Assembly: GCF_040869045.1 (NCBI RefSeq)
Contig: NC_090321.1
Coordinates: forward strand, 87,898,603 to 87,962,602
DNA: 64,000 nt
Direction of reading: 5' to 3'
Source of the DNA: Eurosta solidaginis
Taxonomy: Eukaryota > Arthropoda > Insecta > Diptera > Tephritidae
The notes below the pieces were generated by a model. It had not been told where the DNA came from. It did no database searches and saw nothing but the letters and a program-made list of their open reading frames with translations. Made by a program: the position numbers and the translations under genes. How positions within the stretch are numbered: position 1 is the stretch's first letter; each line of letters starts with the position of its first letter. Below, one piece after another: positions 1 to 10,815 of this stretch.

Positions 1-353
1 TAAAAACTACCAACTACAGTTGAGATAAGTTGCTTCGATGGTACTACGGAGTATTGACTTTTTAGCATTTTTTAGCCAGAAGTTTGGTTTTAAAATAGCT
101 TGACTCTATATAGTCTGTCCAAATTATCTGTTGACATGAAAATAAATTTAGAATATTATAATGCACACTTATTTTTGTGAGATTTCCGCTATTAACTTTT
201 AGCGAAAGCAGCAGCGGGAATATACCCATCAATTTTTCAGAAAATGTTTATATTTGAAGACTTTGTTGTACATCTTTGAAAGCAAAAATTATTGATGCAG
301 TCACAGCGCGTGTTGTTTTAAAATTAAAAAAAAAAAAAATAAGTTCCATTTAT
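1..353. other. 3' flank of HACL1-like gene, no coding signal
   Basis: AT-rich sequence downstream of the minus-strand lyase gene. On the minus strand an AATAAA-like hexamer overlaps the region just after the stop codon and an A/T run follows, so the near part is probably 3' UTR and polyadenylation region. I see no other gene here. Confidence 0.5.
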
Positions 354-2224
354 TTACAATTTTGATTCGGTCAGCCAATTAAATGTTTGTGGCTTGCGAT
401 CGGATGAAGGATTGATAGCTATATTGATGATAGTTGGCTTATCAGTAAGTTGTTGTGCATCCCTAAGCGCTGCCTGTAATTCAGTTATTTCCTTGCAGAA
501 ATACCCATTTAACCCAAACATTTTCATCATTTCTTCATAGTGCACCTGCACTCCCAATGCAGATGGAGGTGTACTAGAAAACATGGAAAAGAAACAAGTT
601 AAAATAAAAAATTTAACATCTCAAACTGCATAATATATACATATTTATACTACTTACACCAACGACAAGTCTCCAGCATTTTGTATTGAATCGAAAGTTT
701 CTTGATCGAAGCCACCGTAGATGCCATTATTATTAACAATTACAATAGTGATTGGTAACTTATAACGCACCATTGTCTCCAATTCCATACCCGAGAAGCC
801 GAAAGCACTGTCGCCTTCCACGCATATTACACGTTTACCCGGAAAACGATCACGACAAAAAAGTGCTGCTGCGATAGCAAAACCAGGCCCAACACCCATG
901 GTACCAAATGTCCCAGCATCTAAGCGATGGCGTGGCAAAATATTGAAAAGCATTGAACGTCCAATATCCATAGTATTAGCTCCTTCACTAACAATTATAG
1001 CATCGCGTGGTATCAGCTCACGCAAATGATGAAAGACGGTATAATAATTGAGCGGTGAAGCAGTTTGCATTGACATGTTGCGTACTTGCTCGCGATTGTT
1101 TTTGCATTTGTTTGCGAGCTCTTCCCACCAGGGGTTTTCATTGGGGAATTCAAAATTAACAGCATTCATTTGTTCGAAAATTTGCTCTGCAAATGGCTTA
1201 ATGTCCGATTGTATAGCAATTGAAGATTGCACCGAGTTATGTAACTCTTCAGGACAAATATCGACCTGTAATACAAAGTGCAAAAGTTCAGTCAACTCAT
1301 TAAAATGAAATGAAGCTTTAGATCTTACTTGTATAAACTTAACATCCTCACTGTAACGCGGAGGTTTGCCAAAATGCAAAATCCAGTTGAGACGTGCTCC
1401 CAGCAATAACACCACATCCGCCTTCTGTAATGCCAATGAACGTGCCGATGACACACATTGTGGCGCTGTATCGGATACAACACCTTTGCCCATTGGTGTT
1501 GGCAGGAAAGGCAAATTGGTATTTTCAATAAAATGGCGTAATATGTTCTCTGCGTGCGCATAGGCTGCCCCCTTTCCTATTATAACCAGAGGCCGTTTTG
1601 CAGTACGTATTAAATTGGCAGCGCGTATAACATCGTCATGTGCAGGATATACCAACGGTGCAGGAGGATGTGGTAGCACCTTATAGATTTTTTCTTTTTG
1701 TGCACGCGACTGCAATATATTGCCTGGGAAGTCCAAATAGGACACACCTGGTCGTCCATAGGTGGCATAACGTACAGCCTTTTCTATATGCAAGGGAATT
1801 AGCGCAGCAGTAGGCGGGCGGGCAGCATATTTGCAATAGGGACGAGACATCTCAACTTGAGAATATTCTTGAAAACCACCAATACCTTCGTGATCCTGAT
1901 TGGTAGAACCAGCGATTACCAGCAAGGGCCAACAATTTACTTGAGCATTTGCCATGCCCCCTGACAGGGAAGAAGCAATAACAATAACCATTTTTAGAAT
2001 TGCATTTAACTATGGCGTCACTACTTACCTGTAACATGTAACAATCCTGGTCCAGAAACCACAAGAACCACAGCAGGTTTACCAGTCAAATAACCAATTG
2101 CCTGAGCAGCATAGCAAGCCGATTGTTCATTACGCATACCAATGTATTTGAGACCAGCCGCTTGAAATGCCATTGACAGCTCAATAACAGGTATGCCTAT
2201 TATACCAAAGACATATTCTACACC
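354..2224 (-). CDS. HACL1: 2-hydroxyacyl-CoA lyase, exons 2-5 (peroxisomal, ThDP-dependent)
   Basis: Thiamine-diphosphate enzyme that cleaves 2-hydroxyacyl-CoA to formyl-CoA and an aldehyde in peroxisomal alpha-oxidation. Exons read on the minus strand: 2029-2224, 1329-1960, 658-1265 and 354-573, all with GT/AG ends. The introns are short: 1961-2028, 1266-1328 and 574-657. The 63-nt intron at 1266-1328 has no stop and keeps frame, so a naive ORF reads through it. With exon 1 at 25696-25746 the product is 568 aa, close to the family length of about 580. The N-terminal part has [10 protein letters not shown] and the Glu of [14 protein letters not shown]. The C-terminal part has the ThDP/Mg motif starting [12 protein letters not shown] and ending VNNNGIYGG. 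The last three residues are SKL, a canonical PTS1 peroxisomal signal. No frameshifts seen, so it is probably functional. Confidence 0.93.
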
Positions 2225-2240
2225 CTGTAACAATTTTAAG

Positions 2241-3490
2241 CATTGTAAATTTTACCAAGTAGCGCAACTAACAGCTGATTGGTGAAAATTCGCACATTCA
2301 CACGCACAGTTCTCGACTCAGTTTCAAAAAAAATTTAGATCATTTAATTCTAATTTTAAAGTGAGATAATCCTTACAAATTTATGTATACAGAATATATA
2401 TGGCGTTTTTGTTGTTATCAAATCAATAGTTTTATTTATTATTAAAGCTTTTATAATTTTTTTTTTAACTTTGAAAAAACTCCGAACACCATTCCTTCAT
2501 TATATGACATTGGACTGCCTAGTCCATTGTACAGGTTTACAAGTATGATATGTATGAGAGGGAAACAATTTCTTTCTCTTTTTAACACACTGCCGTTTGA
2601 CACTTCGGTCAGTGTCAAACTAGCGTAGAACCCAGTGGAACCTGCGTGGAACATGAGTTTTGACACTGAACGAAGTGTCAAAATTACCGGGGTTGCTTCG
2701 TCGAAAGCGACACAGGGAAGCAAAAAAGGGATCGGAATATCAGATATGGGTTGCTGTGATGGTAAATTTCTTTTAACGAATTTAGTAGGAAATTTTAAGT
2801 GCACCCATGTGGGTCCTTCAGAAAATTATAAAAAAGTCTTCAATTGGGGTATCTGAGGACGCGTAGTTATTTCAGTATTAAGAATACAAACACGGGAGTT
2901 AAGTTTTTCTACCCGTTCAAAAGTTCTCCGCGAAAAACAGTTTGAAACCGAGGTCGACTGCAATAACCCGTCCAAAAAAGCGGAAAGAAAAATGAATAGA
3001 CGCGTTTTGTCCTGTTGTCAATAGTCCGAAGAGAAAAAGTATTCGAATTATTGGAAGCGAGGCAAAAACGCGTCTATTAATACCTCCCCCGACGGTTTTG
3101 GTCGTGTTTTAGCAATCGTCCCCATATAAAAGTATCACAATTTGTTAATTAAAATTGTCCAAAATATATGGTTATTAAAGAGAGATGTAATTAAGTGCTC
3201 GTTTGAAAGTAAATAAGTATATTTCTTTGTAATATAAGAAAAAAAAATTTTAAGCAGTTTTCGATAGCAGCGACTAAACTTTGTTTGGTCCTAAGAAGTA
3301 CAACAGTGCCAAATAGCATCCACAAAAAAAATGAACAAGAACAAGCATTTTATCAGGTGAGCGTGGCTGTGTATGTGCGTGCTGCTACATATCCTACTTG
3401 TAGACCTGTACAATGTGCCTAGTCCACTGCCTTCCACTCTATTCGCAACATAACCTCTACTTAAGCTGCCAAACTATATAGTAAACAATG
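2241..3490. mobile_element. CATTGT-ended MITE copy A, carrying a nested transposon
   Basis: The outer element starts CATTGTAAAT and ends GTAAACAATG. It is flanked by an 8-bp direct repeat ATTTTAAG at 2233-2240 and 3491-3498. Without the nested insertion at 2525-3415 it is about 350 bp and nearly identical to copy B at 25888-26238. An 8-bp duplication suits hAT- or P-like transposases, but no transposase is present. It lies 16 bp from the exon 2 splice acceptor. Confidence 0.85.
2525..3415. mobile_element. Nested 891-bp non-autonomous DNA transposon with 9-bp TSD
   Basis: Terminal inverted repeats of about 21 bp: the left end begins CATTGTACAGG and the right end finishes CCTGTACAATG. A 9-bp duplication TGCCTAGTC lies at 2516-2524 and 3416-3424. 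Copy B of the host MITE has the uninterrupted site with a single TGCCTAGTC. The interior holds short inverted motifs around TTTGACACTTCG but no transposase frame. A 9-bp duplication is typical of Mutator-like elements, but the superfamily is not established. Confidence 0.85.
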
Positions 3491-3498
3491 ATTTTAAG

Positions 3499-3995
3499 GT
3501 TAAAACTTTACTACAAGAATAATATACAAGACAGATCTGTTGCTCTCTTTACACATATGCTATGACCTGTGGAGCCAATATGGAAATGCTCGCTTTTCTA
3601 GCTTGTAAGAACACTAAATTGACAAAAAAATGTATCGGCCTATTGATTTGTAAGATCGTTGATTCGAATCAAGCTCAAGGTACTAACAATAAGTTTTTGT
3701 AATATTATTATTACTATATATTTTTTGTTAGTTGAAACATTTTTTTTTTTTTAATTCGAATAGGAGAAAGAAAAATTGGTTGATATATACGAGCTACGGC
3801 AGTTGTAATTTTTTTTCTTTTTTCTAATTTAAACACTTTTTCATTTAAGAAAAAATACATATATAATAATATAATCACAAAAAAATATTGTTAAGACCTT
3901 GAGCAAGATTCGAACCGACGATCTGAGAATATTTACCTTAACCACCTTGTCTGGACAAGGGGTTTCACAAGGCCATAGATACTGAAGGACTGATC
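3499..3995. repeat. AT-rich DNA with tRNA-like (SINE-type) patches
   Basis: No coding signal. Near 3660 there is a B-box-like GATTCGAATC. On the minus strand at about 3880-3985 a stretch has an A-box-like TGGTTAAGGTAAA and B-box-like GGTTCGAATCT in the right order. These look like heads of tRNA-derived SINEs rather than tRNA genes, since no cloverleaf could be drawn. Confidence 0.4.
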
Positions 3996-3999
3996 CTAT

Positions 4000-4862
4000 T
4001 GATTTTGAAACATATGGGCGTTATAAAAGCAGAAAGTATCGTTGGGAGTATACGGTATAAATTGTTGTCTGGAAAATCGCCAAGATCGGTAGTGTATATC
4101 AACTGTGAGTGGAACATAATGGTATGCCGAAATCAATGGAGTTTGGAGGCAAAGTTGCTTCCTCAACTCAGGAAGCGTGTGAGCTCTTTGTCGGGTCGGT
4201 ATTTAACATGTTCCGAACAGTTAGTACGTCACGTGATACATCTGCCATAGTGGAGTCTGTAAATATTAGTCAGTTCACGGTTACAGAGGAAGAGGTCCTG
4301 TAGTCCCTTATGAACCTTGATGTATCTAAGGGAGTTGGATACAATCTTCTGCCACCCGTGTTCTTAAAGAACTGTGCGGTTTCACTTTATTCGCCTCTTA
4401 CTAAAATCTTTAACAAGTCCCTTGAATGTGGTAATTTCCTTGACGAATAGAAAGTGGCATTCGTATCGCCAATTTATAAATCTGGCCCTCGAAACAAGGT
4501 AGACAACTATCGACCCATTGCTAAGCTATCCATCATCCCAAAGCTGCTGGACAAAATTGTAAATGACCAGCTATTTGCAGTTTTTAGAAACTATATTGTT
4601 CCTCATCAGCATGGTTTTTATCCAGGGAGATCCACCAACACAAATCTCACCATATTTGTAAATTTTGTGGTTAATGATTGAGGACGGCGAACAAGTGGAC
4701 ACTCTGTACACTGATTTCGTAAAAGCTTTCGACAGTCTCAATCATATTATTTTACTTAATAAACTCGAGAAACTCGGAATCCACTCCAAAGCTCTAAGCT
4801 GGCTTGAATCGTATCTCCAAAACAGGAAATTAATAGTAAATATTGGCAGCAATCTCTCCAAC
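4000..4862 (+). pseudogene. Degraded Jockey-type LINE reverse transcriptase fragment
   Basis: Fragments of an RT domain in shifting frames. DNYRPIAKLSIIPKLLDKIV and QHGFYPGRST lie at about 4500-4640. After a frameshift, TDFVKAFDSLNHIILLNKLE (motif A region) lies at about 4707-4770. These are the usual order of RT motifs in Jockey-group elements. Stops and frameshifts make it non-functional. It ends in the inverted repeat at 4738-5040. It may belong to the same family as the 13.6-14.5 kb element. Confidence 0.75.
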
Positions 4863-5040
4863 AAAGTCATTTCGTTTCGTTTATTAACGTTAATTATCGT
4901 AACGAAATGATATCGGTTGGAGAGATTGCTGCCAATATTTACTATTAATTTCCTGTTTTGGAGATACGATTCAAGCCAACTTAGAGCGTTGGAGTGGATT
5001 CCGAGTTTCTCGAGTTTATTAAGCAAAATAATATGATTGA
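4738..5040. repeat. Inverted duplication of LINE RT segment (125-nt arms)
   Basis: Left arm 4738-4862 and right arm 4916-5040 are reverse complements with only a few mismatches. Both carry the same RT coding segment. The 53-nt spacer includes AACGTTAAT, the motif of the adjacent palindrome. Confidence 0.88.
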
Positions 5041-5153
5041 GAAACAAAATCATTTCGTTAATTTGACGTTCTTAACGTTAATAAACGAAACGAAATGACT
5101 TTGTTTCGTTTATTAACGTTAAGAACGTCAAATTAACGAAATGATTTTGTTTC
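5041..5153. repeat. Perfect 51-nt-arm palindrome (foldback element)
   Basis: Left arm 5041-5091 and right arm 5103-5153 are exact reverse complements by eye, separated by 11 nt. Each arm has the internal TTAACGTTAA motif and ends in GAAACAAAAT/ATTTTGTTTC. It is typical of a foldback or MITE terminus and abuts the preceding inverted repeat directly. Confidence 0.88.
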
Positions 5154-6040
5154 GTTTTCTGCCATATCAAAACGAAATCAATCCGTTTATGTAGATTATT
5201 AATTTCAAACTATGCTGGCAACGCTATATTAGCCGTGTTTTTTAACACGCGCGTATACGTTTCGTTTGCGCGTGTTAAAAAACGCCTATCTTCGCTTAGA
5301 TAATGCTTAGGAGACCCATCTAGCGGCTGTGGTAAAACAACTAGCTACAGCAACAGGGTGTACCGAAAAGCGGAGACGCAACGCTCTGATGGCCATAGGG
5401 TATAACATATAGCTGAATCAGTTGCGATGAATTGTGGACACACATATAATACATAGAATTAGTGTACAGGGTGAAACAAAGACACATATTTCAGTTACAT
5501 CTGAGTATAATGCGTATTGAAATTTAGTAGGACAAAATTTATGCGCAGCAATTTCAGAGGTGTATTTATAGCTTGTCTCTTAGCAGTCAATATAAAGTTT
5601 AAGCGTAAACGGATATACGCGTGTTAAAAAACACGGCTATTATCCATTTTGATGGCAGAGTCATTAAAGGTGAAAGCATTAGCCAAGCTGATTGCAACTT
5701 TTCTCATGAATTTTGACAGTACGAACATTTCTCAGAGTATTTTTGACATTACCACCAACGAATTACACAAACAAATTACATGGAGTTTGTGTGTGTATGT
5801 CCGCTCGCTGTTACCACCTTCCGGCTTCACGATGGCTATAGCATTGCCAGCACAATTCAAACACAAAGTATCGCGTTTTTGTTAACGTTTTTAACGTTAA
5901 CGAAAGCTTTTCGTTCCGGTTAAAAACGAGAAACAATTTATCTTGATAATTTCTTTATCGATAATATTTCGAAGTGTTTCAACGGAAACGGTGGAAAGTT
6001 TTTGATAAACGATTAGCTTAACGTTAGGGTGCATCTCTGC
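5154..6040. repeat. Foldback-rich non-coding segment
   Basis: Contains TGTTTTTTAACACGCGCG facing GCGCGTGTTAAAAAAC at 5238-5284 and again CGCGTGTTAAAAAACACGG near 5616. At 5883-6025 there are further AACGTT/TTAACG inverted motifs. Probably one or two degraded foldback elements with an internal part near 5285-5590. No credible gene. Confidence 0.55.
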
Positions 6041-6049
6041 ATCAGGGGT

Positions 6050-6642
6050 ACCACCAGAGAATTTAAACACAATGAGAAGGCGTTTTTGGCATCCACTGCT
6101 TAGGATCCATTAACAGGGTGCAAGACGTAACAGAAAATTCTCTTAACGATTTTCTCTGTTCGTCTGTTACCAAAAAATTCTCTGATCAGTGCAAATATAT
6201 TGGAAATTTTAATTCTCTGATTTTTTGTAAATAAATTATGATGATTCATTGTAAATTGACTTGCCCCATTAAGTAAGGTCTTAGGAGGCTATTATCAGAG
6301 AATTTAAACACAATGATAAGGCGTTTTTTTGGCATCCACTGCTTAGGATCCATTTGCATGTGACACGTCTTGCACTTCACCACTATTCCCCAAATTCATG
6401 TTAACTTAACAGGGTGCAAGACGTAACAGAAAATTCTCTTAACGATTTTCTCTGTTCGTCTGTTACCAAAAAATTCTCTGATCAGTGCAAATATATTGGA
6501 AATTTTAATTCTCTGATTTTTTGTAAATAAATTATGATGATTCATTGTAAATTGACTTGCCCCATTAAGTAGTCTTAGGAGGCTATTATCAGAGAATTTA
6601 AATACAATGAGAAGGCGTTTTTTTGGCATCCACTGCTTAGTT
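6050..6642. repeat. CAGAGAATTT repeats, about 2.2 units (hAT-like MITEs)
   Basis: Units begin CAGAGAATTTAAACACAATG and include AAAATTCTCTTAACGATTTTC and AAAAAATTCTCTG, that is, inverted CAGAGAA-type ends. Starts are near 6055, 6295 and 6590; the third is cut at 6642 by the inverted-duplication segment. The CAGAGAA terminus resembles the hobo/hAT type. No transposase seen. Confidence 0.6.
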
Positions 6643-7917
6643 TCAAAATTTAGCAAGTTATTATAGTGCCTTTGTGGTTGGCGATAATTGTTATAAAAGT
6701 TATTTACATTTTGCTTTCCTTTTTCGTACGTACAAACCAATGGATCTTAATAGTGCCAAATTTAAAATGTACTTATATAGTATAGGAGCAAACATTCCCA
6801 CATGTTACCAATCATATTTTCAATTGTAATGTGGAAACAGCCTATGTCTTATTAAAATTGCAGATTGCGCTTCCGTAAGAGGATATCGATGATAATTTTT
6901 GAGAAATCGCAATTATTATGTGAGGGTAGGTTAGGTTGAACTGGCCGGTCCGTGAGACGTCACATAGACTGAATGAGTCCATAGTGTTACCAGAAGTTTT
7001 TTAACGACCAAACTGAAAACCCCTGTGAATAGCCAGGACCTATGTTACAGAATAATTCCCGTCATCTTTACAAATACTAGACGCTTTCTAGGACTTTTGG
7101 CATTTGCTGCTTCTAGGTCTGACAGCTATATCACTCCCAATAGCTGCAGTTTCAGCCTGGACAATCAATTGAGGGTTATATTTATTTCTTTTATTCATTT
7201 ATTTATCTACCGGACATAGTCCTCACAGATATGTAACAACTTAGATAACAATTAATGAAATAGAAAAATATATGGTAACAATTTATAATTACAATGACAT
7301 AATAACACATACAATAACATTTATATATTAACCGGAACATATTAATTGAAAAGAAAGTACTCAATAACATCAGCTTTAAATTGTTCTTTACATGAGTTAA
7401 AATCGACATGATTGCAAACAGAGTTACATAAGGAAATCATTCTGTGAATAGGTTCATTATTTGCAAATTTCGTTCTACGCGTTTGAACGTAGAAAATGTA
7501 TTTGTCCCTTAGACACCTTTCAGGTGCATAGAAAGGGAGAAGAAAAAGTAGTTCCGGAGAATCGATTTTGTTGTCGTAAATGTCTTTGATAAAGAAAATA
7601 CCACACATTTTCCTTCGAATATTAAGGCACTGATAATTTAAAATTCTACATCTTAGTTCATTAGATGGCATCGATTCAAAAGTGAACATTCGTCGAAGGG
7701 CGAATTTAATGGAATTACGTTTGAGAAAGCCGAGTTTGCAATTAGCAGCACTGATTATGTATTCCCTATGAAAGTCGAACCTAAGCTTCTTGCCTAAATA
7801 TACTCCTAAATCCTTAACAGTAGTTGTTAGTTATGCATGCGTTTCTCCGAGTGAATGTGAAAATATTACACTTGGAGAAGTTCAAAAAAAGACCGTTACT
7901 ATTACACCATTTTATCA
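6643..7917 (-). repeat. Inverted duplication arm 1 (with LINE 3' part)
   Basis: Reverse complement of 13775-14933. It carries the minus-strand C-terminal ORF of a LINE (7342-7689), its AATAAA-rich 3' end near 7172-7210, and about 530 bp of flanking DNA. This arm has about 117 nt extra near 6700-6815. The two arms differ at only scattered positions by eye. Confidence 0.85.
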
Positions 7918-8205
7918 GAGAATTTAAACACAATGAGAAGGCGTTTTTTTGGCATCCACTGCTTAGGATCCATTTGCATGTGACACGTCTTGCACTTCAC
8001 CACTATTCCCCAAATTCATGTTAACTTAACAGGGTGCAAGACGTAACAGAAAATTCTCTTAACGATTTTCTCTGTTCGTCTGTTACCAAAAAATTCTCTG
8101 ATCAGTGCAAATATATTGGAAATTTTAATTCTCTGATTTTTTGTAAATAAATTATGATGATTCATTGTAAATTGACTTGCCCCATTAAGTAAGGTCTTAG
8201 GAGGA
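7918..8205. repeat. Further CAGAGAATTT unit
   Basis: Repeats the unit seen at 6295-6590, including GGATCCATTTGCATG, TTAACAGGGTGCAAGACG and ATTGACTTGCCCC. Together with the 6050-6642 units it flanks the inverted-duplication arm on both sides. Confidence 0.7.
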
Positions 8206-8720
8206 TATTATTTAATAGGGTGTTTTGGTGCAGGTGTAAAGCACATGTATCAATTTCAATCAAAAATCAATAAAAGTTTCTTTTTATAAAGTACAGAAGA
8301 AGGCAGAAAATTTGAAAAAGAGCCCAATTCACCAGGCCACCATTAAAATGTGTAGGGTTACTGGATAATATAAATTTCATTTGACATCTCTAATGAATGC
8401 TGCTAAGTAAAAAGTACTAGGGCTATCTCCTTTGTACAACATATAAATATGTTTCCAAGTCAGAAATTAACGTTAGTTATATATATCTTCCACGCATTCA
8501 CTCACCATCACTTGATTGAAACTCATGCATTTCGCATCTCTAATGAATGCTGCGAAGTAAAAAGTACTATACGAATCATAGAGGATAATCGGGCTATCTC
8601 CTTTGTACAACATATAAATATGTTTCCAAGTTAGAAATTATATATATGTTCCACGCATTAAATCACCACTCACCACTCACTAGATTGAAACTCATGCTTA
8701 TAACTGCCTGTTAGGCTATT
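8206..8720. repeat. Non-coding DNA with a tandem duplication (~185 bp)
   Basis: The block CATCTCTAATGAATGCTGC ... GGGCTATCTCCTTTGTACAAC ... TCCACGCATT occurs twice, from about 8384 and 8537. The second copy has a short extra ATACGAATCATAGAGG stretch. No gene. Confidence 0.65.
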
Positions 8721-8835
8721 AAACTTCACAAGCTATTGTGGCACAGCTGTGTAGGCAACTACATTGTTGTACGATTTCGTGGGTTCGAAGACCGCTCCAG
8801 TTAAAATCCTTCTTTATTTTTTTTTTTTAGCTGAA
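8721..8835 (+). repeat. tRNA-derived SINE-like fragment
   Basis: A-box-like TGGCACAGCTGTG at about 8732 and B-box-like GGTTCGAAGACC at about 8781 with near-tRNA spacing, followed by a T run at 8815-8828 that could end RNA polymerase III transcription. No aminoacyl-stem pairing is visible, so SINE head is the better call. Confidence 0.5.
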
Positions 8836-9044
8836 ATTATAAAAATTCTGATATTGCGCCAAAATAGCAAAAATTTGCCTATAAGCGCGTTTTCTTACAA
8901 TGCAATATCAAAGCAAAATTTTTTGCAAGAATATATAAAAATGTGCTTAAACCATTAAAAAACCATTAGCAAATGTCGCTAAAAATATGCAAACATTTTT
9001 CCTAACTTCCATACCCGCCTTCGCTTCATCCTCAAGCACAAAAG
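8836..9044. other. AT-rich gap, nothing recognised
   Basis: Low-complexity A/T-rich sequence after the SINE-like T run. I see no gene and no repeat with a partner in the window. Confidence 0.5.
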
Positions 9045-9260
9045 TCAAACCAGAGACAAAATCTTAAATTTTGATTTTGTGTCGATTCTTATTACCAACA
9101 CATTTAAAAACATTGCGTCCGGCCACGTTCCTGAATTGCAGCGATATCTGCCGATCAGAGGGATAATTTGCGGTCCGCCTTGCAGTAACGTACCTTGGTT
9201 GTCTGTATCAAAAGCTCTTGATAGGTCTACCTCTACTGATATTATTTTACGTACCATTTA
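9045..9260 (-). pseudogene. LINE A reverse transcriptase scrap
   Basis: Minus strand reads VDLSRAFDTDNQGTLLQ, matching the motif A block (LDLSKAFDTVNHGTLLQ) of the LINE A copy at 32-34.5 kb. Stops on both sides. A small dead fragment. Confidence 0.7.
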
Positions 9261-9750
9261 TATTGGAAGTTTTGTTAATATTAAAACTGTAAGCCCCATT
9301 TTGAAAGTAGGCGTGGATATAATCTGATTTGACCATTTTGAATTCCAATATATCGTAGACGATGCTATAAAAGCTGCTAACTACATCCACCAAAATTTTA
9401 CAGTACAACGAAAAAGCTATATTGCATGACAAGTTAAAATGTATTGAAATTTGATGGCGTGATTCTGTACAATAAAGACATACTTATCTTTTACCACCAT
9501 ATGCAGAAATCGTCTCCCATTCCACCATTATTAAAAAGTCGGTTTAAGTTAAAGGCGGAGCTTTTACCGCATCGTCGACGATCTCAATTTATGCTCAAGT
9601 TATGATGTTGTGTTAATGGACTGAACTTTGTTGATCTTAAACTTGTATACCATCGGCACTTGGTAAAGTATCGATACTTTACTCAGTACTTGGAAAAATG
9701 CATCGAATACGAAATACTGGAGTATTTTTGGAAAAGTATCGATACTACTC
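9261..9750. other. Non-coding gap
   Basis: Contains short direct repeats of AAGTATCGATACT at 9665-9745 and otherwise unremarkable A/T-rich sequence. Confidence 0.4.
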
Positions 9751-9752
9751 AC

Positions 9753-10180
9753 TCAGTTCTCGTATCGTTCTATCACTACACGTGGAACACTGGCAAGAGT
9801 GTGACCATCTGAGGTAGATCCTTTTGCAACATATGCAGCAGAACCACAGCCTGGGACCGGGTTAGGTTCAATACCTTCCCTGAGCAGGAGGGTATGCAGC
9901 AGTCCAGCTGCAACGAGCTGCTCTGAGGATGCAAATTTGTGTGAGGGGTTACACTGAAACGACAGTCCTTGATCGGGAAATAAAATCCCGAGTCGCTCCG
10001 GTCCATATAACCGGCTGTCGTGGGAAGTCGACTCTAAGTCCCTATCACCCTGTGCACTGTTTGCCTTTACAGAATATATACAAACATTTACCACACCCAC
10101 CCAATGCTGTTCCCCCGAAAGGGGTTTTTGTCGCAAAATGCTGCCAAGCCGCACACCCAACGGATACACCGGCGCCTGAA
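9753..10180 (-). pseudogene. LINE A 5' fragment with decayed 2A-like motif
   Basis: Minus strand carries YGPERLGILFPDQGLSF and LHTLLLREGIEPNPVP, matching the ORF1 start of LINE A at 22.8 kb. Here the motif ends NPVP instead of NPGP. A second zinc-finger region is present in part (CIYSVKANSAQ). Frames are disturbed. Confidence 0.72.
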
Positions 10181-10214
10181 CAGCACATGCGACAAAGCCT
10201 TATTCAACCTTAGC

Positions 10215-10815
10215 TTAATCATCCGTATCTTACTTCTAAGGTTGAGACATCTAGCCCGTTGCACTTCAGAGAGATCCCAGACATCTGATTGATGAGGCTA
10301 CATCTCCCAGGGCTTAAGGGATAATCTCCGTAAGCATTATGAGGAAATGCGACATCTGAGAACACAGCCGTATGAGGCAAAAAAGAACAAGCAGGTCTTC
10401 AGTGATATCCACAAACAGGCATCGAAACTCTATGTCAGGAATTGCCGGCGAATCCAGTTCTTAAAGAAAAATACCCAGAACTCGCAGAAGAGGAACGCAC
10501 TCTCTCTACGGAAAGGTGAGTCACTCTAGCTCAACTTCGATCTGGGTACTGTAATAGTTCAAACTCTCACCTCTCCAGAATCAACCCCGACATACGAAAT
10601 GTATATCCTGCTTGCAATGTGTCCCCATATGACACCAACCATCTCTTCAATTGTAATGTGGAACCAACGCCTCTAACACCCCTCTCACTATGGTCCACCC
10701 CTGTAGAAACAGCAAGTTTCCTTGGACTCCCATTAGAGAACACTCTTGACAATTTATGATGGGTCGCACCTATTGGATGGGGCGAAGCACTTCTACAACA
10801 ACAACAGCAAGAGGT
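10215..10815 (+). pseudogene. LINE A 3' fragment with CAA tail
   Basis: Plus strand carries HYEEMRHLRTQPYEAKKNKQ and downstream the Cys/His block near CPACNVS...NHLFNCNVEPTPL, then a terminal GATGGGGCGAAGCACTTCTACAACAACAACAGC. This is the same 3' end as the copies near 20.4 and 32.1 kb. It lies in opposite orientation to the adjacent 5' fragment, so two insertions or an inversion are needed. Confidence 0.75.

Noticed and set aside
1266..1328. The 21-residue insertion [21 protein letters not shown] in the lyase
   Set aside because: It is a stop-free, in-frame 63-nt intron: GTAAGA donor, TTACAG acceptor, and the flanks join as [11 protein letters not shown] as in the family.
1325..1561. Second minus-strand ORF inside HACL1 exon 3
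   Set aside because: Off-frame shadow of the lyase exon; no homology of its own.
5649..5885. 78-codon ORF as a gene
   Set aside because: Lies in foldback-rich non-coding DNA; no domain, no splice or start support.
8721..8835. Functional tRNA gene
   Set aside because: A and B boxes are present but acceptor and anticodon stems do not pair; SINE head is more likely. The same holds for 3880-3985 and 13086-13200.
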